From: Chamaea fasciata
Lineage: Eukaryota; Chordata; Aves; Passeriformes; Sylviidae
NCBI GenBank assembly: GCA_029207755.1
Contig: JARCOQ010000002.1
Span: 14,337,156 to 14,401,155 of the forward strand
Length of the DNA stretch: 64,000 nucleotides
Reading direction: 5' to 3'
Numbering within the stretch: position 1 is the first letter of the stretch; each line of letters opens with the position of its first letter. This document shows, piece by piece, positions 24,691-34,181 of this stretch. The notes under the pieces are model-generated. The model was not told the origin of the DNA and searched no databases. It worked only from the letters and a program-made list of their open reading frames with translations. A program made the position numbers and the translations under genes.

Positions 24691-27249
24691 TTTCACATAT
24701 GTGTCAAATGCTCAGGCAGTTGCTTCTCCTTTAGCAATGCGCAGCAATATACTTCATGAAAGGATAGATATTAATAACAACTCCAAAGGGTAAAATACAT
24801 TTTGGAATATTTGGAAGCAGGTAAGATCTGCACAAAAAATCTGAATCATCCCATTATTCACCTTGAAGGAAAGAAAAACATATAAAACTGTAAGTGGATT
24901 AGGTGTTGGCTTATTATGCCTTACAGAGGGAAGAACTTGAAAATTTTGAGGTGTGGGTGTTCTAATGTCATGATAACCCAAAGTCATTAACTTCATTTTT
25001 ATCCTAGAACATATTGCATTCCAAAACAGTGGTTGAAATGCCAGTTGAATATGGATAGTTTTCAGCCATAATTTGGTCCTTAAATTGATATAACAGTTTC
25101 TTGCTCTGTTCTTCTACAGTGTGTGTATTTACATATACACACACCCACATACTAAATTTTGACAGCATCTGAGAAACCAGCTGTATTACCATACAAGGTT
25201 GGATTAGCAGCATGCATTAGAACTAGAAGAAAATTTAGAATATTAACCCCCTATTCAGAGCATTATCCTTTTCATAAATTCATTAACAATAAATAGATTA
25301 AAAAGTCAATGGATGTTTGCTCACAAGTCATGTTCAAATCAGATCAAACAGGACAAAAACAATTCAAATGGTTAAAACAAATTACAGGAATTGCCCAAGA
25401 CCTGCTGTGCTCTTTTTCTTTATATTTCCACACAGATGGAGAAATGCTGCACTGTATCTGGAAGGTGAATGGGGCAGCACACACAGTCTCATTTCCAAAC
25501 ACATGGACTACAAAAAAGAGGAAAGAAAAAAGATTCAGAAGCATCAACTAAGAGGATTCAGTCTCAGATTATAAAGGGTGTATAAAAGTGGTATTGGTGG
25601 CAATAGCAATTAGCTGGAGGGAGACAGTAACACATTGATGAGAAAAGGTGCTGAGGTCTGAAAATAAAGACAGAGACTGAAATACTCTATTCGTGGTATG
25701 AAACAAGTTATTTCTCCTGTGTGGTTAGCTGCAGTTTGACTTTCTCTTTCCATTATAAAGGAATACATGAACATTTTGAGTTACCCACAAGGCTCAGGCT
25801 CAAAAAAAAAAAAAAATCCTGAAGAGTTTGTGGGTTTTTCCCAGATCCATAGATCAGCTCATTCCAAATGAAAATGACAGAAAATCTCTGATACTGGATA
25901 TTAGGGATGCAGTCCAAATTCAAGACACCATAGCAATATCTCACTCTTAACATTCTAGATATGTACCAGAACTCAAATATGGAGACTAACTGAAGAGAAA
26001 CGGAAATTATTTCAAGTAATCTGGTAGTTTTTTTGAAAGTACACTGAACAGAAACAATAACATCTAGAAACTATCATGTTCCTTTCTTTGAGAAAGGTGG
26101 AGAAAAGAGAAATTTCACACAGGAAGGTAAGCAGAGACTCCAGAAAATGTGCTACAGGTGGTATAAATGTAAATGAGCAGTTGGTAGTCTGGAACAGGAA
26201 CACAGTGTTTGGGGTTTTTTCCTTTTCTTTCTTTCTTACCTTTGTTTGTTTGTTTGTTTTTTGGTTTTGTTTAACTGTAGGGATTTATTTAGCATACCGA
26301 GACTGCTATCTTTAGTTACAAAATTAAGGGTGCCTGGAGGTACACTCCACAGCTAATAGTTTCACCCAGGTGGTTCAATATCTCTGATGGTTTCAGCAAG
26401 TTTAGAACACTCCCTGCCAATTCCCACAGTGTTTCTTTTTCTGTCACCTCTCATGCTTTATGCTCCCTGTTCTCTTCATCAGTCCCTAGGTCTCCAACAG
26501 AGCCACAACTCCATACATGTTGCCTTTTTATCCCTCTGTCCATCCTGAAACTGGTTCAAACTGTGATTCTCTGCTCAGAAGGAAAATCACACCCTACTCC
26601 TCTTCCCTCAGATGGCCCCCTCTTCTTCAGGTGTGTTCTTAACTTACACTCCAAATGAAAGATATCCCATCAGTATGATGAGAATCAGTTAGACTCATCA
26701 CTGTTTGCTACTATCTTTCTGAATCCTGATTTTTGTAGTAATTTTTACAGTCTCAGTCTACATTTCAATTTTCTACAGAGACACTCAAGCTATCTCAAAA
26801 CATGCTGCTTCAGGTCTCAAGACTGTAACCCTCTTCCACTGCTAGGAAGTTGAATCAGTTCTGGAAAAGTGCATATGAAGCTATGATACTTTTACACTAA
26901 CTTTTTTTAGAGCTTTACCTTTCCTATATGAATTTCTGACTTGCAAGGAAAAGCAATTATCTACTGCACACTACAGTTCTGTGACTGTTTCCCAGATATC
27001 TCTAAATGGAGCCCATCAATCAACTGTACTTTGATTTTCCACAGTTGAGAGTGTAAACTATTCTCATCAGGTAATTTCTAAATGCATAATCAAGGTAGCA
27101 TGTATTCATGTCATATCACTTGTAGCAGCCTATAAATGTCTTCATTTACTTCTAAATTTGTTTAGCATAATCAAAATATAAAAGGCAATGCAGGAATTTT
27201 AGACTACTTTAAATGCTTCAATTTTGTAATACTTGTTTAATTTTCAAAA
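24691..27249. other. No gene; simple repeats only
   Basis: Unique AT-rich DNA. It holds an A run near 25803-25815 and a (GTTT)n tract near 26242-26258. No supported coding sequence. Confidence 0.5.
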
Positions 27250-27254
27250 TTACC

Positions 27255-27598
27255 TGTCTTGGTTTAGAAAGACAGGTGTCCGTCCAGGAAAGCTGGAGCT
27301 TCCCTTGTAATGGAGAATGTAAACTCCTTCCCTCCAAATTATTATAATTTTGTAATTAAGGGGGTTTTCAGACAAAGATATGGAAAAAAGAATAACGGTT
27401 CTTTACTAGGAATATTAAAAATACAAATGTAGAATGATACAAATGTAAAGAAATTTCTCTAACTGGTTTTATCAGCTGACACATTAACAGAAAGACATCT
27501 GCCCCCTCCCCCCAGAGTTATGAGATAAAGAAAAATGCCTCTTCAACTGGTTTCAACAGTTTGGGAATAGAATATATCTTGCATTGCAACACAAGACA
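27255..27598 (-). mobile_element. 3' LTR of the provirus, internally deleted
   Basis: Opens tgtcttggtttagaaagac and closes gcaacacaagaca in plus-strand reading, the same ends as the 5' LTR. It is only 344 bp against 697 bp. The missing part corresponds to roughly 33657-34010 of the partner and falls near 27433-27470. That part contains the TATA-like box and the R-region stem-loop. The purine-rich bases just upstream on the minus strand (AATAAGGGGTGGATAA, 27614-27599) are the probable polypurine tract. Confidence 0.9.
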
Positions 27599-27679
27599 TT
27601 ATCCACCCCTTATTCTATTACCATCTGCCTCATATCCAAATCAATAAAGTCTAATTTATTTATACATACACAAAAAAAC

Positions 27680-28590
27680 CTTACACACACTTCTCACTTA
27701 AGATTAGGTTTCCCTGCGGTACACATCAGGTTTCTCCCTCATTCTGCATTACCCACCAGGTGTAACCAGGTCCTTGAGCGGAAACAATCCCACAGAGAGG
27801 TTCACCTTTGCCTAAGGTGGGGCTAATCCAAACAGTCCTAAAATATTTCCTAAAATACCTGTCATGTGTACCACAGGGACTTTATCTCCATCCACAGTGT
27901 GCAAGAGTTCAGACTGGGCAGGACCAGCTCGATTGATGGAGCCCCAGGTGTTGACCATCCAGGCAGCCTTTGTTAAGTTCATTTCCCAGTTTTTGGAGGT
28001 CCCCCCACCAAGTGTCTTCAGGGTGGTCTTAAGTAGTCCATTGCAGTGTTCAACTTTCCTGGTAGCTGGTGCATGATACGGGATATGATATATCCATTCA
28101 ATACCATGTTCTCTGGCTCAAGTGTTTATAAGGCCGTTCTTGAAATGGGTGCTGTTGTTAGTCTTGATTCTTTCAGGGGTGCCATGTCTCCACAGGACTT
28201 GTTTTTCCAGGCCTAAGATGGTGTTCTGAGTGGTAGCATGAGGCACAGGGTCAGTCTCCAACCACCCAGTGGTGGCTTCCACCGTGGTCAGCACATAGCA
28301 CTTGCCTTGGTGGGTTTGGGGAAGGGTGATGTAGTCAATTTGCCAGACTTCTCCATACTTATATTTGGACCACCGCCCGCCATACCATAGGGACTTCATC
28401 CACTTGGCCTTCTTGATTGCAGAACACATCTTACAGTCATGGATAACCTTAGAAATACTGTCCATGGTTAGATCCACCTCTCAGTCTCGTGCCCACTTAT
28501 AGGTGGCATCTCTATGATGACCTGAGGCATCATGAGCCCATCACGCTAGGAATAACTCTCCCTTGTGTTGCCAATCTAAGTCTATCTTTG
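27680..28590 (-). pseudogene. ERV pol: integrase remnant
   Basis: The frame at 28477-28118 shows the end of the N-terminal zinc finger (CKMC at residues 15-18 of that frame) and the start of the catalytic core with WQIDYITLP at 45-53, which carries the first catalytic Asp. The second catalytic Asp is expected in a (T/S)DN motif before a conserved HF; here the frame reads KTNNSTHFKN, with AAC (Asn) at 28157-28159. A TGA follows near 28115, and the part holding the catalytic Glu (KVEHCNG) continues in a broken frame to about 27850. The C-terminal domain runs to about 27680. It once catalysed insertion of viral DNA into host DNA; this copy cannot. Confidence 0.9.
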
Positions 28591-28599
28591 ACACCTTTA

Positions 28600-29450
28600 T
28601 CTTTGCAACCTGATATACTAGCTTGTTTTGGTGCTCCTCATTATCTCTACTCTTGGGGACATCTACATGATGGACTTACACAGGTAGCTTCTCTACCCAA
28701 GTGGCAATGTCTTTCCACTCATCAGCAGCCCAGAGTGGTTTTCCCCTATGCTGCCATTTGGCCTTTTTCCACCTTTCCAGCCAACCCCACAGAGCATTAG
28801 CTACTGTCCACGGATCAGTGTAGAGGTAGAGCTTTGGCCACTTCTGTCTTTTAGCAATGTCCAGGGCCAATTGAACGGCTTTGAGTTTAGCAAGTTGGCT
28901 TGATCCACCTTCTTCTTCAGTAGCTTCTGCGACCTGTCATGTGGGGCTCCAAACAGCTGCTTTCCACTTCTGGTTCATCCCTATGATGCAACAGGAGGCA
29001 TCAGTGAAAAGAGTGTAGTGTGTTTCTTCTGCTGGTTGTTGGTTATACAGTGGAGCTTCTTCAGACCTTGTCACTTGTTCCTGCTCCTCTTCATCCATGA
29101 GACCAAAGTTTTCACCATCCAGCCAGTTTGTAATGACTTCCAAAATCCCAGGGAGATTTGGGTTTCCAATACAGCTGTGCTGTGTAATGAGGGCAATCCA
29201 TTTTCTCCATGTGACATCGGTGGCATGGTGGGTAAAGAAAACCTTTCCTTTAAACATCCACCCCAGTGCTGGTAATCGGGGTGCCAGGAGGACTTGTTCT
29301 TCCATGCCAGTCACCTCCAAGGTGGCTTGGACTCCTTCATAGGTGGCCAAGACTTCCTTCTCTGTGGGAGTGTAGTTGGCTTCAGACCCTCTGTAATTTC
29401 AAATCCAAAATCCCAGTGATTGGCCTCGAGCCTCCCCAGGCACCTTCTGC
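28600..29450 (-). pseudogene. ERV pol: RNase H and linker remnant
   Basis: Two frames, 29350-28937 and 28870-28676, carry the region after the polymerase. The first contains YTLFTDASC, with the first acidic residue of RNase H. The second contains LYTDPWTVANALWGW, a retroviral RNase H block in which the residue after TD is Pro. The two parts are separated by stops near 28880-28935. RNase H removes the RNA strand during reverse transcription. The plus-strand open frames at 29018-29737 are antisense shadows. Confidence 0.88.
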
Positions 29451-30375
29451 CAAAGGCTCCAGGACAAACCATTGTTCCCAGCTGCAGAGTAAAGCACATT
29501 CTTCACCTCTGGTCCCATCCTGACTGGGCCAAGGGCTTCTGCATGAGCAATCTCCTGTTTGATATGGGTAAAGGCGTGTTGCTGTTCAGGGCCCCAGTGG
29601 AAATCATTCTTCTTGCGGGTCGCCAGGTAGAGACCTCACAATCTGGCTGTCCACTGGAATGTGCCTTCTCCAAAAACCTATGGTGCCTAGGAAAGCTTGC
29701 ATTTCCTTCTTGCTGGTCAGTGGAGACATCACAGTGATCTTATTGATGACCTCAGTGGGAATCTGACACCATCCATCTAGCCACTTTACCCCCAGGAACT
29801 GGATCTCTTGGGCAGGTCTCTTGACTTTGCTCTTTTTGATGGCAAAGCTGGCTCCCAGGGGAATCTGGATGATTTTCTCTCCTTTCTCAAGTACTTCCAC
29901 TGCCGTTTTCCCCCACACAATGATGTCATCGATGTACTGTAGATGTTCTGGAGCCTCACCCTTCTCCAGTGCAGCCTGGATCAGTCCATGGCAGATGGTG
30001 GGGCTGTGTTTCCACCCCTGGGGCAGTCAGTTCCAAGTGTACTGCATGCCCCTCCAGGTGAAAGCAAACAGAGGCCTGCATTCTGTGGCCAGAGGAATGG
30101 AGAAAAATGCATTAGCAAAGTTAATAGTGGCATACCACTTTGCTGCCTTGGACTCCAACTCGTACTGTAGTTCCAGCTTGTCTGGCACAGCAGCACTCCG
30201 CAATGGAGTCACTTCAGTCACAATAGTCCACAGTCAATCTCCATTTTCTCTGTCAGATTTGCACAGAGGCCAGATGGGGCTGTTGAAGGGTGAGAGGGTT
30301 TTGCTGACCACCCCTTGGGTCTCCAGCTCATGGATCATCTTGTGGATGGGAATCACAGCATCTCAATTCATCCAA
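29451..30375 (-). pseudogene. ERV pol: reverse transcriptase remnant
   Basis: Read on the minus strand from about 30375, this has the palm and fingers of a retroviral reverse transcriptase in pieces. The block SPFNSPIWPL lies near 30270-30300 and is followed by a TGA. The next frame (30221-30027) has WYATINFANAFF, motif A; the catalytic Asp expected after I is Asn (AAC, 30120-30122). The motif C box YIDD is intact at 29936-29925 and leads into the frame 29918-29604, where FLGV and AFLGTIGFWR mark the connection to RNase H. So one of three catalytic Asp residues is gone, and at least one stop and several frame changes are present. Confidence 0.92.
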
Positions 30376-30800
30376 CACTGCTAGCAATGCACCGTCGAAG
30401 TGGCAAGTGGTACTTGTTGCTCTTCTACCTTCAGGAGTCCTACTGCAGATGGGTTTTCTGATAGTCCAGGCAAGGTGTTCAATTGCCTAATGCCCTTTGC
30501 CTCCACAGCAGCTATTCCAAAAGCCCACCTGTGTTCCTTTGGGTATTTGTAAAAGCCATTCTGGAGGAAGTCTATGCCCAGAATACACGGAGTCTCTGGG
30601 CTGGTCACAATCAGATGTTTCTGCCACTCCTTCCCAGTCAGGCTCACCTCAGCTTTCAACAGTTGACTGCTGTGATCCCCCCATCACCCCAGCAATGGAA
30701 ACAGGTTCTGCCCCCACATGTCCCGATGGCATTAGAGTACACTGCGTACCAGTATCAACCAAAGCTTCATTTTTCTGTGGCTCTGATGTGCCAGGCCATC
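30376..30800 (-). pseudogene. ERV protease remnant, frameshifted
   Basis: The active-site block ALVDTGTQCTLMPS is visible on the minus strand, with DTG at 30756-30748. That frame ends at a TGA near 30655. The protein continues in another frame (30659-30381), where TPCILGIDFL near residues 24-32 is the C-terminal hydrophobic and Gly-rich block of retroviral aspartic proteases. Protease normally cuts Gag and Pol. The frameshift separates the active site from the C-terminal half, so the enzyme is dead even though the catalytic triplet survives. Confidence 0.92.
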
Positions 30801-30899
30801 AGATCCACACCATCCAAAAGACTTGGTTTTCCTGTGCCTCTTCCTGGCTAGAGGCAGAGCTCCTCTAGCACTGGTTATCATTTCCTTCTTGGGCAGAAA

Positions 30900-32641
30900 T
30901 AGTAGAGGTTCCTTCAAGGGGTTCCAAGAGAGCATCTTCACTTCTGTAATACCTGGCAGCTTGATCATGGGAGGCTGAAGCTACTTTCATTTTAGTGGAA
31001 CTTCCACGGTAAGCGTTCCCCTCCTTGAGTTGACACACTCATGCTGCTAGGACAGAAGTGGGTTTCCCATGCCACCTTTCCATGTCTTCCCCATGGTCTC
31101 ACAGAAAGAACCACAAGTCAGTTCTTGGGGTGTACCCTCTCTCTCTGGCTGGGGGACATTGGGCTCTGACTTTGGGGCCTGTAACTCACACCAGTGCCAT
31201 ACGGGAACTGTTCTTCCTCACCTCCTCCCTCATGTCCCTCATTTCCTCTTGAGTTCCTTAACCACAGCAGAGACATGAGCCTGCATCGGGTCATTGATCA
31301 TGCTCTCGTAATTTTCTAAGCTTGTTGGTGACAGAACTCACTGTCTCTCGGTTGGTATTTGGATTAATTGTTGCAATGAATGTGGCATATTGAGATGGCC
31401 CTAGAGTTGCCACATTCCACATTTGCTCTGTGCGCCTGACTTTGTCGGGGTCATTATCACTCTGTCCAGTCCTCCCAAAAAGTACCTCCAATACTGCCAC
31501 TTCCCTCAGCTGTTGGATCCCTTTCTCAAGGGTCTTCCAGTGCATTCTATGATGGTACTCCTGCATTCTTTCTCTGCAAACAAATCTTTCTTTTACACTC
31601 ATTAAATGTTACACTCAAAGGGAAAGGGGCCCTAGCTTCCTTACAAATACCTGATTTATTCTTGAGTCCTGGGTTAAGGGTCTTAAATTTCTTGCCTCAC
31701 CACTATCTAGTTGCACACCTGTACCCATAAGGTCCCAGACCAAAAGTAGCAAGACTGTATAAGCCTCACATCCCCTCGTACAATATCTTTTTGGAGATTG
31801 CAGATTACACAAACTTTCATATGACAGGGGCTTGATGATGATCTCAACCTCTGGTTCCCCTGCAGGTTGTGAGGGCCCTCCTTTCTTATCCTTATTACTT
31901 GGGTGCCCTGATTTCACCTTACACTTTTTTGTTTCCACAGGGGCGACTGCTGCTGGTTGTGACTGCTACTGTGGTTTAGCTGGAATCTGGATGGTTGTAA
32001 TGTCTGTAGGTTCCATTGCTGCACCATCAGACTCTCCTTTTTTAGGGAGTGGGGAGGGTTTCCCACCAGCTGGGGCTAATGAGGCCACCACTGGGGAAAT
32101 GTGCTCCTTCAGCATCTGGGCCATCTCCTTCACCAGAAGTCCCACCCAATCCAGGTGGTTCATTTCTGGGGCAGAGTCAGGCTCTTGGACAGCATCCCTA
32201 TTCTGTGGGGTAGGTATCAAGGTGGTTATCCAAGTCAATCTCCCCTTATCTCTGAATGTTAAATAGAATAGGCCTATAAGCAATGCCAAACACTGTATGA
32301 TATCATTAGCATTTAGAGAAGATTTCAAAACCCTTCAAAAACTGGTGGAGTAGACCCAAAGATCTGGGTGAATGATTGTTATAAAATTTCCCCTGGTGTC
32401 ATTTCCTCACAGTAGGCACCATTATTAAAGTAACCCCAAAAACATACAGTTAGTGTGTGATAGCTCTGAATCCATGTGCCAGCCTTCCAGAGGAAGTTAA
32501 CAGTCCATGATTTCCTCACCTTATTAAGCCATAAAACCAACTGGATGACAGCTACAGTAGCCTTAGTTATAGGGCCCATTTTTAGATAAGGGCCTGCAAA
32601 TGGCAGAAATATCACCATAACCACATGCCACCTGAACCAGG
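30900..32641 (-). pseudogene. ERV gag remnant
   Basis: Four minus-strand frames in order carry this region: 32624-32379, 32328-31966, 31938-31615 and 31602-31291. The second has a Pro- and Gln-rich stretch and the block NHLDWVGLLVKEMAQMLKEH. The third and fourth look like capsid: a WDLMGTGVQLDSGEARNL block, then WKTLEKGIQQLREVAVLEVL and RKLRE at its end. I did not find a Cys-Cys-His-Cys zinc knuckle. The frames are broken by stops and by shifts. The first piece is hydrophobic and may be the original N terminus, but the start codon is not certain. Gag would form the particle core. Confidence 0.82.
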
Positions 32642-32646
32642 GTAAG

Positions 32647-33351
32647 TGTAGTGGTTTAAGGTGGATTTCTGGGAGGAAACTTCCTAAGGGGGGCCTCCCT
32701 CCCCTCCCCCAACCAGTTCAGGGAAGAAAAAAACCTCCTCCGAGAGAAGTGGAAAGAACCCTGTTTATTAAACAGACAAAGCACTCCCCAGCACAGTAAA
32801 TTCAACAATACCAGATGACAAGAACTTCGTGCCGCTCTGGAGAGATGACAGGATTAGAAAAGAAGTCCTTTCTGGAGGTGGTCATTCTGTCTCAGTCCCT
32901 CTGGCGCTGGGAAATGCTGTGCAGGATGGATCTTGGTGGGTTCCAGGTGTGAGCCCCCACGGCGCTCCCCCGAGTCCTCAGTCCAGAGAGATTTTAACAG
33001 TTTCAAGGAGGACGAAGAAAAGAGGGGGGGAAAAAAAAAAGGAGAAAAGGAAAAAAAAAAAAAAACAGGAGGAGAGGGAAAAGAAAAATAGTGAAGCTTC
33101 TCCTCCTCTGCTAGCTACTTCCTAACTAGCTAACTAACTACTGAAGAAAAAAACAATCTCTCTGTCCCTCGCTGTGTGTTGCTGAATCCGACTCTCAAGG
33201 TCAGCCAGCGGAGGAAAGTTTCTGAAAACAAACCGCACGCTTCTCCCTTCCCCCTGCTCCCAGACCCAACACCAAAGGCACACAGGGCAATATCCAACAG
33301 AGACCCGACAGACAATTGGGGATACAAACCTCACAATGTCATCCCAGGACA
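32647..33351 (-). mobile_element. Solo LTR D nested in the provirus leader
   Basis: In plus-strand reading it opens tgtagtggtttaaggtgg and closes atcccaggaca, with gtaag on both sides (32642-32646 and 33352-33356), a perfect 5-bp TSD. On its own strand it is TGTCCTGGG...CCACTACA. A polyadenylation signal AATAAA (minus) lies at 32769-32764. A purine-rich tract with long A runs lies near 33015-33090. Removing it restores a continuous leader in the older provirus, so it arrived later. The end sequences resemble those of LTR B, but the inside differs. Confidence 0.88.
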
Positions 33352-33456
33352 GTAAGCTAGACCACATGATGCCACCTAACAAGGTTTCTATATCCAGTAC
33401 ACAAGAACTTAAGTCACTCAAGAACTGTTGTTCCTTTTTCTCTCAATGTCTTCGAG

Positions 33457-33474
33457 CCCCACACTTGAGTGCCA
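33457..33474 (-). other. Candidate retroviral primer-binding site
   Basis: Five bases past the end of the 5' LTR the minus strand reads TGGCACTCAAGTGTGGGG (33474-33457), beginning with the TGG that pairs with a tRNA CCA end. The following bases, CTCGAAG, fit a tRNA T-loop complement. I cannot assign the tRNA: it is nearest in pattern to a leucine tRNA complement but with several differences. Confidence 0.6.
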
Positions 33475-33479
33475 AAATC

Positions 33480-34176
33480 TGTCTTGGTTTAGAAAGACAG
33501 ATGTCTGCCAGAGAAAGCTGGAGCTTCCCTTGGAATGGAGAATGTAAACCCCCTCCCTCCAAATTATTATAATTTTGCAATTAAGGAGGGTTTTAGACAA
33601 AAATGGGAATAGGAATAACAATTCATTACTAGAAATATTAAAAATACAAATCTAGTAATAAAAAAAAAAAAAAGAAAACCCTAGAAACACTAACAGAGTC
33701 AGAATAAGACCTGACACCCTGTTGGTCAGGGTGTTGGTAGCAGTCCAAATAAGGCCTCCTGGAGTGATAGATGTTGTTCTATTGGAGTTGAAATGATCCT
33801 GTAGAAGGGTCCAGCCTTCTTCTTTGAATCCAGTGGAAAACAGGTTACTCTGCTGTTCTGAATCCAATTTAGCTTTTATCCAGGTAAGAACACTTGGCTC
33901 CTCGCAGTTGGTAGGGCATTTCACAATGGCATGATATAATTTTAACAGTCATGTGGTGAGCCTTAATGGCTCATTAACAGCAGATATCCCTCCCTGGAGG
34001 GAGGATGGGTTGTAAAAGAGATAAAAACCCACTTCTCCAACTGATTTTAACAGCTGGCCCATTAACAGAAAGATATCCCCCCCCTCCCCCCAGATTTATG
34101 AGATAAAGAAAAACACCTCTTCAACTGGTTTCAACAGATTGGGAATAGAATACATCTTGCCTTGCAACCCAAGACA
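33480..34176 (-). mobile_element. 5' LTR of the provirus
   Basis: 697 bp. On the minus strand it opens TGTCTTGGGTTGCAAGGC and closes TTTCTAAACCAAGACA. It has a TATA-like GGATAAAAGC near 33874-33883, a perfect 8-bp stem with a 5-base loop at 33714-33734 downstream of it, an A run near 33658-33673, and TTAATGGGCC and TTAATGAGCCATTAA blocks in the upstream part. It is the full-length partner of the deleted 3' LTR and a relative of J1, J2 and C2. Confidence 0.93.
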
Positions 34177-34181
34177 TTACC

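Larger units (their letters stand above)
27255..34176 (-). mobile_element. ERV provirus, minus strand, defective
   Basis: A proviral insertion bounded by ttacc on both sides (27250-27254 and 34177-34181), a perfect 5-bp TSD. The order on the minus strand is 5' LTR (34176-33480), primer-binding-site candidate, leader with a nested LTR, then remnants of gag, protease, reverse transcriptase, RNase H and integrase, and the 3' LTR (27598-27255). About 270 bp separate the integrase remnant from the 3' LTR, so there is no room for env; nothing like env was seen. The gag-pro-pol layout with 5-bp TSD suggests a class III (ERV-L-like) element, but this needs a reverse-transcriptase tree. Without the nested LTR the internal part is about 5.2 kb. 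Every gene has stops or frameshifts, and by eye the two LTRs differ at roughly 20 of the first 175 aligned bases, so the insertion is old and cannot make virus. Confidence 0.95.

Noticed and set aside
29821..30384. 187-codon plus-strand open frame
   Set aside because: It lies antisense to the reverse transcriptase and protease remnants, whose motifs are clear on the minus strand. It is a shadow.
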